NCBI GenBank assembly: GCA_964481425.1
Contig: CAYZTM010000003.1
Coordinates: forward strand, 72,653 to 136,652
Reading direction: 5' to 3'
Origin: MKUN01 sp964481425
GTDB taxonomy: Bacteria > Bacteroidota > Bacteroidia > Chitinophagales > Chitinophagaceae
DNA length: 64,000 nt
Below, piece by piece: positions 37,566 to 44,497 of the stretch. A model generated the notes under the pieces. That model worked only from the letters and a program-made list of their open reading frames with translations. It did not search any database and was not told the DNA's origin. The stretch's first letter is position 1; every line of letters begins with the position of its first letter. The position numbers were made by a program, and so were the translations under genes.

Positions 37566-38191
37566 TCGAAGTAGCCAAAAATAGCCACAATAAACAAGAA
37601 TAAAGTAAGGGCCGCAGTAAAGGGCATGTCTTTGTATATAAGCACGGGTATGGCCACTGCATTCGAGAGGTTGAGCAAGAGCCAGTTCTCGATCTTGCGT
37701 TTGGCCAGCAGCCACATACCACTCCATGCAGCGGCGGAGATGAAAGCATCCCATACTGCTACATCAGAAATATGGTAATAGTGCCCGAAAACAAGCGGAA
37801 ATATCTTAGTGAGTAATACATATAAAAGGCCCCAGCCCAACACTACGATAGCAGCCGTTATCAGCCAGTCCTTCCTGCTATTGGCGGAAATGGGTAAATG
37901 AGTGCCATTGCCCCTCCGCTTTACCCACAGGTACCAGCCGTAAATGCTCATCACAAAGTAATAGGTATTAAGTATGGCATCCGCATATAAACCTATACCA
38001 ATGAACAGGTAAGTATAAATGACCGTACTGATGATACCGGCGGGATAAAGCAACACTTTATTGCTCCGGGCCAGCAAAACCTCGGCTACCGCAAAGAAGA
38101 TCGCTATCCACTCCAGTGGCGGTGTGGCCCTGGCCTGTGAAATAAATATTGCAATAAAACCGTTATTATCCATGATGTGCAATAAGGTCAT
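37523..38191 (-). CDS. pnuC: Nicotinamide riboside transporter PnuC
   Basis: A 222-residue inner-membrane facilitator (216 if the ATG at 38173 is used; both are possible). Seven or so helices are visible, with WIAIFFAVAEVLLARSNKVLLYPAGIISTVIYTYLF, NTYYFVMSIYGWYLW and the late VAIFGYFEWRKLY typical of PnuC. It diverges from the sugar-dehydrogenase gene with only 73 bases between starts. PnuT (thiamine) and PnuX (riboflavin) relatives look similar; the adjacent NadR-type kinase favours nicotinamide riboside. No riboswitch fold was seen in the short upstream region. Confidence 0.88.
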   Translation of the reverse strand: MTLLHIMDNNGFIAIFISQARATPPLEWIAIFFAVAEVLLARSNKVLLYPAGIISTVIYTYLFIGIGLYADAILNTYYFVMSIYGWYLWVKRRGNGTHLPISANSRKDWLITAAIVVLGWGLLYVLLTKIFPLVFGHYYHISDVAVWDAFISAAAWSGMWLLAKRKIENWLLLNLSNAVAIPVLIYKDMPFTAALTLFLFIVAIFGYFEWRKLYHIRQAGGA

Positions 38192-38264
38192 ACCAAAGCG
38201 ATAAGTGCGAATGGTATAATTTTGTTGTAAGAATAATAATTATTCACCGCAAAAACACTGGCTC

Positions 38265-39602
38265 ATGAAAAAGCTGTTCTACCTGTTGCTCCTTTCTTTG
38301 CTTTGCATCCCCCGGGCCAGGGCCCAATTTGGCATAAGGGTAGTGAAAGATTCGGTATTCATACCATGGGAGATCATTTACGGGCCCGATGGTAAAATAT
38401 GGATGGACCAGAAAAACGGTTATGTGTGTACTGTAGACCCTGTAAGCGGGACAACAGATACCCTATACCACCAGGCCAATACGGCTATACAGGGCGAAGG
38501 GGGTATGACCGGCATGCAGCTGGACCCCGATTTTCCCAACACACCCTATATCTATATTGCCTACGAATACAAGCCCGACACGGCACATTATTTCGAAAGG
38601 GTATCGCGCTACAGTTACGATGGCAGTACCCTGACCGGGGAAACCGTACTCATTGACAGCATTACAGGCGCTACTTATCACAATGGCTGCAGGCTGCTGA
38701 TAGTGGGCGATAAGCTTTTCATCACCACAGGCGATGCCACAGTAGGCAGCAATGCACAAGACCTGCAATCGAAGAATGGCAAGATACTGCGCATCAACCT
38801 GGATGGCAGCATACCGGGCGATAACCCGATAGCCGGGAGCCCCATATGGTGCTGGGGCCAGCGCAATGCACAGGGGCTCACTTATGCCAACAACATCCTC
38901 TACAGCTCCATGCATGGCGATGCCACCGATGACGAGATAAACTTTATCATGAAAGGGCGCAACTATGGCTGGCCCAATGTAGAAGGCTATTGCGACCAGC
39001 CCTCGGAGGTGATCTTCTGCAACGACTCGAACGTAGTGGAACCCAAATTTGACTGGACGCCCACAATAGCCCCCTGTGGCATCGAGTACTATAACCTTGC
39101 TATGTTCCCGAACTGGCAGAACTCATTACTGCTCTGCACACTGAAAGATACTACCCTGCACCAGTTGCAGCTCAATGCCGGCCACGACTCCATAATGAGC
39201 GATAACCGCATACTACTGCATTACGGCAGGTTGCGCGATATATGTTTTTCGCCCGATGGCAGGGTCTTCCTGTCCACCAGCAACAGCAATGCCTCCGGTG
39301 TCGGCCCCTTCGTGGACCGCATCATAGAGCTGTATGACCCAACGGCTGTACCCGAAATAACTAAAGCGCAGGAGCTGTCCATATACCCCAACCCGGCAAA
39401 GGAATGGGTCAACATAAGCGTGAACAAGCCGGGTAATGGCACCTATAAACTCCTGGACCCATTGGGACGGGTGATGCTAACCGGCACCGTGAACCGTGAG
39501 CAGGCTACGATCTCCTTATCGGGCCTGCCGAAAGGTTTATATTACATAAAGTTAGTAACGGCCACAGGGGAAATATACAAGGGAAAAATATGGAAGGCTT
39601 AG
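38265..39602 (+). CDS. Secreted PQQ-type sugar dehydrogenase with T9SS sorting domain
   Basis: A 445-residue protein. Signal peptide (ends ARAQ), then a six-bladed soluble glucose/sorbosone dehydrogenase domain: WEIIYGPDGKIWMDQKNGYVCTVD, GGMTGMQLDPDF, HNGCRLLIVGDKLFITTGDA, NGKILRINLDGSIPGDNP and GQRNAQGLTY are the family's landmarks. The last ~85 residues form a T9SS sorting domain (LSIYPNPAKEWVNI ... LPKGLYYIKL). It probably oxidises sugars outside the cell or on its surface using PQQ; substrate unknown. Confidence 0.9.
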   Translation: MKKLFYLLLLSLLCIPRARAQFGIRVVKDSVFIPWEIIYGPDGKIWMDQKNGYVCTVDPVSGTTDTLYHQANTAIQGEGGMTGMQLDPDFPNTPYIYIAYEYKPDTAHYFERVSRYSYDGSTLTGETVLIDSITGATYHNGCRLLIVGDKLFITTGDATVGSNAQDLQSKNGKILRINLDGSIPGDNPIAGSPIWCWGQRNAQGLTYANNILYSSMHGDATDDEINFIMKGRNYGWPNVEGYCDQPSEVIFCNDSNVVEPKFDWTPTIAPCGIEYYNLAMFPNWQNSLLLCTLKDTTLHQLQLNAGHDSIMSDNRILLHYGRLRDICFSPDGRVFLSTSNSNASGVGPFVDRIIELYDPTAVPEITKAQELSIYPNPAKEWVNISVNKPGNGTYKLLDPLGRVMLTGTVNREQATISLSGLPKGLYYIKLVTATGEIYKGKIWKA

Positions 39603-39662
39603 GTCCCCAGTTATTTTTGGATAATTGTGCAGAAGTTATATTTTTGCACTCCATTTACGGAT

Positions 39663-39738
39663 GGTGCGGTAGCTCAGTCGGTAGAGCAAAGGACTGAAAA
39701 TCCTTGTGTCGGCGGTTCGATCCCGCCCCACACCACCA
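39663..39738 (+). tRNA. tRNA-Phe (GAA), CCA encoded
   Basis: A 76-base cloverleaf. D arm GCTC..GAGC, anticodon stem AAGGA/TCCTT with loop CTGAAAA (anticodon GAA), T arm GGCGG-TTCGATC-CCGCC, discriminator A, encoded CCA. The acceptor stem GGTGCGG/CCACACC pairs except for a C-A mismatch at the fifth pair. A strong terminator follows immediately. Confidence 0.93.
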
Positions 39739-39771
39739 GAAAAAACGCAAGCGATACGCTTGCGTTTTTTG
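39739..39771 (+). terminator. Terminator of tRNA-Phe
   Basis: An 8-bp stem (CGCAAGCG / CGCTTGCG) with loop ATA, flanked by A-run and TTTTTTG, starting one base after the tRNA CCA. Confidence 0.88.
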
Positions 39772-39850
39772 TTTGGACGAAGTGAGACGCTTCGACCAGT
39801 GGAGGGGTTCTCCAATCGACGGACCACAGCTTACATTGTTCTGAACATTC

Positions 39851-39877
39851 AAAAGGCAACCATATCAGTTGCCTTTT
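39851..39877. terminator. Second hairpin, possible bidirectional terminator
   Basis: A 10-bp perfect inverted repeat (AAAAGGCAAC / GTTGCCTTTT) with a 7-base loop in the 256-base gap between tRNA-Phe and the minus-strand lipoprotein gene. It could end transcripts from either side. Nothing else was seen in this gap apart from a short CGAAG/CTTCG hairpin near 39778. Confidence 0.55.
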
Positions 39878-40027
39878 ATGGAGAACAAATAAACTCATAT
39901 GCAATGCAAGTTTACTGTCCTCTATGTATCATTGTTTTCTAAGCTTTGAATATATATTGATGTTAATGGTGCGCCAATAAAAATTGAAGTTTCTCTATTA
40001 TAAAAATCGGAATAGGGTTTTCCGGCA

Positions 40028-40606
40028 TTATTTTAAGATCGTGCTATCTGGAGATGTAAAGCGAACAGAAGGCTTTATAATTAAAGAACCAGTAAATGGA
40101 TAGCTATTCCCTTTAACAATATAGCTAACTGTATCCAGACGAATATATGACCATGACTTTGTAAAATCAATTTTTGTGCTGATCGGGTCAGAATCTTTAA
40201 ACTCTCCATTTTCAGGCATGTTATGCGATATCGCTTTGGCCTTTATAAATGTGGGGGAGTCGGAAACAACAAAATCTTCCAGACCCGTGTATAAAAAAAC
40301 TGGTATGGAGTCCGTCAACATAAAATAGTTAACCGCTCCACTTTCATACATATTCTTTACGACACTATAAAAAGGCGCAAACGTCAGCATATATTCTCGT
40401 GTTCCTGCTTTTTTATCAATAAAAATGGCATATGCTGGTGCCGTAGGTATAGTATTAACGTACATACTAAATAGGCTGTCTGCAGTTTTAGAAAGTTTTA
40501 AACCATTGGATACCTTTATTTCTTGATTAAACTGCTTTGATACATTTCTTTCATTGCAACCAATCATTACAAGTATACAAACAACGTAAACAGCGTTTTT
40601 TACCAC
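40028..40606 (-). CDS. Lipoprotein, hypothetical
   Basis: A 192-residue protein with an N-terminal hydrophobic segment and lipobox (MIGC, Cys17). The mature part has no recognisable domain (AYAIFIDKKAGTREYMLTF, WSYIRLDTVSYIVKG). It is richer in Lys, Asn and Ile codons than neighbours, in line with the A+T-rich surroundings, and may have arrived by transfer. Function unknown. Confidence 0.6.
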   Translation of the reverse strand: MVKNAVYVVCILVMIGCNERNVSKQFNQEIKVSNGLKLSKTADSLFSMYVNTIPTAPAYAIFIDKKAGTREYMLTFAPFYSVVKNMYESGAVNYFMLTDSIPVFLYTGLEDFVVSDSPTFIKAKAISHNMPENGEFKDSDPISTKIDFTKSWSYIRLDTVSYIVKGNSYPFTGSLIIKPSVRFTSPDSTILK

Positions 40607-40733
40607 TTTTTAATTTAATGTTTTTGCAATGATTTAATACTTTGATCAAGCCTGCAAATCCAACAGGGAAACATGCTCTCGATTTTTTTCATACAATATC
40701 TTAGGTTGACGAGTATTTATTTAGTCACAATGC

Positions 40734-41239
40734 TTATTTTTTATTCAAAAAGAATCCATTTTTAAACCGATAAACAGTACCTTTTTTTACTCCTGGAATA
40801 ATCAGTTATTTCATCAACACCATCTTTATCGTAGTCATTCCTCAGTATTATATAGCTTGCCTGTTTTTATGTTGTAAAATTTATATAAGCATAGGTCTCC
40901 AGTTGAGGTACAGCCAAATTTGAACTTAACACAGCGCTTAGTCTGTTTTACAACTACAGCTCCTAAACGATAGTCAAGAGGACCATATACCATTTCAAAA
41001 GAGGTAATCCTTAGTTTCCTCTGATTATCGAAAGGGACTAAATAATAATATATACTATCCGCATCACACGATCGGACAAGAATGCCCACGTCTTTAATTT
41101 TTGTCGTATCACATTTAATAATACCATAATCGCTCTTACATTCACACATGCTTTGCGCATGGATTACTGAATATGAAATTGAAAAAATACAGAACGTAAT
41201 AGTTGCCTTAAAAATCTTGTTTATTATTTTACCTTTCAT
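40734..41239 (-). pseudogene. Secreted protein gene interrupted by two +1 frame changes; possible immunity protein
   Basis: The first frame gives 134 residues from the ATG at 41239 with a signal peptide (ends IHAQ), then MCECKSDYGI and CVKFKFGCTSTGDLCLYKFYNIKTGK, and stops at 40835. The next frame continues with a coherent sequence from 40860 (ASYIILRNDYDKDGVDEITDYSR, a D-x-D-x-D-G Ca-binding-like loop), and a third frame from about 40783 with GTVYRFKNGFFLNKK, ending at 40734. Each switch falls at a run of A (five and seven). Removing one base at each restores a protein of ~167 residues. Either the gene is decayed or the assembly has homopolymer errors. It is coupled (ATGA) to an upstream toxin-like tail, so an immunity role is possible. 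Confidence 0.55.
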
Positions 41240-41445
41240 CTCAAAAAATTGTTAACCCATGTTGAGCTACTGAATGAAGTCTTAGCTTGTTCAACACCAT
41301 CCCGTTGCTCTGCGCCATTACAGTAATCAACTCCACCAGTTAGAGCATTTATCATTCCAGCATTTGCAACCTGCATAAAAGTATCACTCCTTTGCGATAT
41401 TGGCGTATTCAAAAAGCTATTGGCGCAACAATAGAAACGAAAAGC
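41236..41445 (-). pseudogene. C-terminal remnant of a possible polymorphic toxin gene
   Basis: After the permease stop, the same frame runs open to 41236. From about 41410 it reads like real protein: NTPISQRSDTFMQVANAG, then ALTGGVDYCNGAEQRDGVEQ and SSSTWVNNFLR. The GG.DY.NGA...DG.E pattern recalls the end of large Bacteroidota secreted toxins (from memory, DYSxGA..WDG). The rest of the gene is missing; only ATG 41376 could start a 46-residue product. Its stop overlaps the next ATG by ATGA, as toxin-immunity pairs often do. No alignment could be run, so the identity is tentative. Confidence 0.4.
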
Positions 41446-42762
41446 TCAATCCCCCGCTTCCGAAGGAGAAAAAGTACGGCCTTTTACTTTCCTGAAAATA
41501 TACTCTGCCACAAAAGCCCCGGCAAATGCGATGATGTTCGCATAGAAGGCACTCCGCTCGTTGAGCCACTGGTAACGCATAAGAGCAGCAAATACGCTGA
41601 GCAGCAGGACTATATTGAACAGAATCAGCAGCTTATTGCCGCCATATTCCTTATGTATCTTCAGGTGGGCGAACAATACAAACACATAAATGACCGTAAA
41701 CACCGTGCTGGTAATGGAAGCAATGGCATCGAGATTGAAGAACAAGGCAAAGAACAGGCCTAATGCAGCAGTAATGTATAGCCCCTCAGTGGATTTGAAC
41801 CATATCTTTCTCTCGAAGAAATCGGGCAGTTCCCCGTCCTTAGCCAGTGAATAAGCGATATTGGCCCCGCCGAATATAGTAGCATTCAGCGCCGAGGAAA
41901 TGGAGAACAGGGCGCCTATCGAGATAAGCATAAACCCGAACTTACCGAGGAAGGGCCGTGATGTTACGGCCAGCGCATTTTCTTTTGCTTTTATGATCTC
42001 GGGTAGCGACAGGTTACCTATCGTCACCACTGCTATGAGCACATAGATCACCATCACGAACAGGATACTGATCAGTATAGCACGGGGGACATTACGGGAA
42101 GGGTCTTTGATATTCTCCGAAGTATTGGTGATGAGCCCGAAACCCATATAGGAAAGAAATAGGATCACAGAGCCATTAAGCACACCCATAGATTGAGCAC
42201 GATCAACATCCGGCAACAGGCCACTACCCTGAATAGTAAAAAATCCGCCAATGATGAACAGCATCAATATACTTAGCTTGATGAGTACGATATAAAATTC
42301 GGCCTTGCCCACAGCCTTACTGCCAAAGAAATTCAGTACTACAAAAAACAGGATAAGGCCGCTTTCGGTATATGCATCAGTGTATTGTGTACTGCTGATG
42401 TGCAGCAGGGGCAGGAAATACCCGGCAAAGCCCTTTACGAACAAGGATATGGAGATAACATAGGTCAGCCACATCAAAAAGCTAAGCACACCGGTTATCA
42501 GCCTATCGCCAAATGCCTTAAGGATAAAAGCGATTGGCCTCGCATTTGAAATGATCTTTTTCCCAAGTGTAGCATATGAATAGGCGACAGCTAATGCAAA
42601 GACACCCGATAGCAGGAAGGCTTCCGGCAGGCCCTTACCCGCAACTTTAGCACCCAAACCAAATATGGAAAATATGCTGGCGCCTATCATAGTGCCTACT
42701 GCCATAGACACTACTTCCATTAAACTTAATTTCTTACTCTGCGTAGTTTCGTTATTACTCAT
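41446..42762 (-). CDS. APC-family amino acid permease
   Basis: A 438-residue transporter with about twelve membrane helices. The first helix carries the APC signature (VSMAVGTMIGASIFSIFGLGAKVAG), followed by ALAVAYSYATLGKKI and the helix VILFLSYMGFGLITNTSENIKDPSRNVPRAI typical of the family. It moves amino acids or related solutes with protons or by exchange; specificity cannot be read. The stop lies at the edge of the A+T-rich accessory stretch. Confidence 0.9.
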   Translation of the reverse strand: MSNNETTQSKKLSLMEVVSMAVGTMIGASIFSIFGLGAKVAGKGLPEAFLLSGVFALAVAYSYATLGKKIISNARPIAFILKAFGDRLITGVLSFLMWLTYVISISLFVKGFAGYFLPLLHISSTQYTDAYTESGLILFFVVLNFFGSKAVGKAEFYIVLIKLSILMLFIIGGFFTIQGSGLLPDVDRAQSMGVLNGSVILFLSYMGFGLITNTSENIKDPSRNVPRAILISILFVMVIYVLIAVVTIGNLSLPEIIKAKENALAVTSRPFLGKFGFMLISIGALFSISSALNATIFGGANIAYSLAKDGELPDFFERKIWFKSTEGLYITAALGLFFALFFNLDAIASITSTVFTVIYVFVLFAHLKIHKEYGGNKLLILFNIVLLLSVFAALMRYQWLNERSAFYANIIAFAGAFVAEYIFRKVKGRTFSPSEAGD

Positions 42763-42915
42763 AGACTATTCATCGAAGAAGGGTCGGAAGCCCTGATACA
42801 GAAAATGATGATAGGTATAGTTTTGCGGTAATTGCATAACAAATGTTGCTTTTATCTCTTAAAAAAGCAAAAACAGAAAAAGCTATGCTGTAATACGATG
42901 AGCGATCACAAAAGA

Positions 42916-42946
42916 AAATGCCTTTCAAAGAACTGAAAGGCATTTT
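42916..42946 (-). terminator. Terminator downstream of the coiled-coil gene
   Basis: A 12-bp stem (AAAATGCCTTTC / GAAAGGCATTTT) with a short loop, followed on the minus strand by TTTTCTTTTG. It lies 26 bases after the stop at 42972. Confidence 0.7.
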
Positions 42947-42971
42947 ATATATTATAACAAAAAAATGATCG

Positions 42972-43364
42972 CTACATCCAATCAATAGCAAATTCATAAA
43001 ATTCATGCCTTAGCTCATTGACGGCCTTTTCCTCACCCAGGTAACGCTGGTGCAATGTGTTGTGCTGTGCCAGCAAGGTAGCATCTATATATCCTGCGGG
43101 CGAGTGCTGCAGTTCATTGCTGGTGCTGGCCAGGTTGAGCCTGATATCGTGAGCAATGCGGTCGATGTTATCGCGCTGTACCGCTATCTGGTTCTCATAG
43201 TGTTCCACCTTATGCATCAATTCGTGCTCGGTATTTTTGCCCGCTATCTCTGTAAGACGTTCTTTAAGTATGCCTAATTCATCTTTATAAAAATCAAGTG
43301 CCCTCAGCCAGTCAGTGTGGGCATTGCTCATGTGGGTGATACTTATCTTTTTCATATCGTTCAT
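42972..43364 (-). CDS. Coiled-coil hypothetical protein
   Basis: A ~130-residue soluble helical protein from the ATG at 43364 (an ATG at 43355 is also possible). Charged heptad-like helices dominate: WLRALDFYKDELGILKERLTEI, HELMHKVEHYENQIAVQRDNIDRIAHDI and LGEEKAVNELRHEFYEF. No known domain was recognised. A separate 40-residue frame follows it upstream on the same strand. Confidence 0.6.
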   Translation of the reverse strand: MNDMKKISITHMSNAHTDWLRALDFYKDELGILKERLTEIAGKNTEHELMHKVEHYENQIAVQRDNIDRIAHDIRLNLASTSNELQHSPAGYIDATLLAQHNTLHQRYLGEEKAVNELRHEFYEFAIDWM

Positions 43365-43435
43365 TTGAAAGCAAAGGTAAAGCAGCACATACTTTTGCTG
43401 ATGACCAAGGTCAGCGGCAGGTATGACACAGGTCT

Positions 43436-43558
43436 TTATTTGGTCAGCAACTGGTCGAAACCATCTGCCACCGGGTGTTCGCAGGTAAAATTGATGCCAA
43501 AAAGGTCTGCCAGCGTTTGTGCATATTGTTTTTGATATAGCTGTATGTCCTTTTTCAT
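43436..43558 (-). CDS. Possible 40-residue small protein
   Basis: An ATG frame reading MKKDIQLYQKQYAQTLADLF, then GINFTCEHPVADGFDQLLTK. Its composition is natural (amphipathic helix then a polar tail) and it lies between mlaE and the coiled-coil gene on the same strand. No family was recognised; codon usage looks coding, but proof needs homologues. Confidence 0.4.
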   Translation of the reverse strand: MKKDIQLYQKQYAQTLADLFGINFTCEHPVADGFDQLLTK

Positions 43559-43630
43559 AAGGTCAAATAATAAAATATTTACCACAAATTCAGTAGCCGG
43601 GAAGAGAAATCATATTTTTTTAATACCGCA

Positions 43631-44374
43631 CTACAACAGCAACACGGAAAGGCCATAGTCTGCTACCAGTATCAGGATACAACTTACCACTACAGACGTG
43701 GTAGAGGCACGGCCTATCTCAAGGGCGCCACCCTGTACATAGTAACCATAATAGGCCGGCACTACGGAAATGATGAACGCAAAGGTGAAAGACTTGGCCA
43801 TAGCAAAGAACAGGTTGTAGGGAAGGAAGCCTTGTGTAAGGCCCTGGTAGAACTGCTCACGGGTAAGGATACTGGAGAACATACCGGCCACATAGCCGCC
43901 CCATATACTCACTGCTATGGAAAGAACAATAAGACAAGGTACCATAAAGAGGGCTGCCACTATCTTAGGCAGTACCAGGTAGGTCTTGGTGTTGATACCC
44001 ATTATCTCCAGCGCATCTATCTGCTCGCTCACACGCATATTCCCCAGTTCCGAGGCTATTTTGGAACCTACCACACCTGCAAGCACAATGCAGATAACTG
44101 TTGGTGAAAGCTCGAGTATCGTAGAGTCACGAACTATGCCTGCTACCACCGGCTTAGGCACCAGCGGGCTTATCAACTGGTAGGCGGTCTGTACTGTAAG
44201 TACCATACCCAGAAATACGGAGATGATGAGCACAATAGGCAGGGAACGGATGCCGATATCGTTACATTGCTCCATGAACTCGATCCAATAGACCTTAGCG
44301 TTCTCCGGTTTAGCGATGGAGCCTTTTAGCATGAGGGCCAGCCGGCCCATGTGTTCAAAAAACTGCCTGAACAT
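43631..44374 (-). CDS. mlaE: MlaE family lipid ABC transporter permease
   Basis: A 247-residue permease of the Mla phospholipid pathway. The conserved cytoplasmic motif is clear (LAGVVGSKIASELGNMRVSEQIDALEIMGIN), along with VVAGIVRDSTILELSPTVIC and the C-terminal helices. It partners an MlaF ATPase and an MlaD MCE protein. Neither is adjacent: mlaF, which usually follows mlaE, is absent, and the mlaD-like gene is at 26982-27926. Confidence 0.93.
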   Translation of the reverse strand: MFRQFFEHMGRLALMLKGSIAKPENAKVYWIEFMEQCNDIGIRSLPIVLIISVFLGMVLTVQTAYQLISPLVPKPVVAGIVRDSTILELSPTVICIVLAGVVGSKIASELGNMRVSEQIDALEIMGINTKTYLVLPKIVAALFMVPCLIVLSIAVSIWGGYVAGMFSSILTREQFYQGLTQGFLPYNLFFAMAKSFTFAFIISVVPAYYGYYVQGGALEIGRASTTSVVVSCILILVADYGLSVLLL

Positions 44375-44435
44375 GATTACAAATGTAATGATTATGGCGA
44401 TTGCAGCACGTTTATTAACAATACCTTACCTGCCA

Positions 44436-44467
44436 TAAAAAAACCGTTCCGCCTTGTGGCGGAACGG
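44436..44467 (-). terminator. secDF terminator
   Basis: A 10-bp stem (CCGTTCCGCC / GGCGGAACGG) with loop TTGT and a minus-strand T-run (TTTTTT), 31 bases after the secDF stop. Confidence 0.85.
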
Positions 44468-44497
44468 CATATATCTTGTCTTTTTAATTTTGACGTA

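Noticed and set aside
38192..38264. A riboswitch (NAD, TPP or FMN type) upstream of pnuC
   Set aside because: Only 73 bases separate the divergent starts and no conserved aptamer core could be recognised.
39636..39942. Several overlapping short open frames around tRNA-Phe
   Set aside because: They run through the tRNA and its terminator; the region is an RNA gene.
39739..41445. An integrative element with att sites at tRNA-Phe
   Set aside because: No integrase and no repeated copy of the tRNA 3' end could be found by eye; only an A+T-rich island is claimed.
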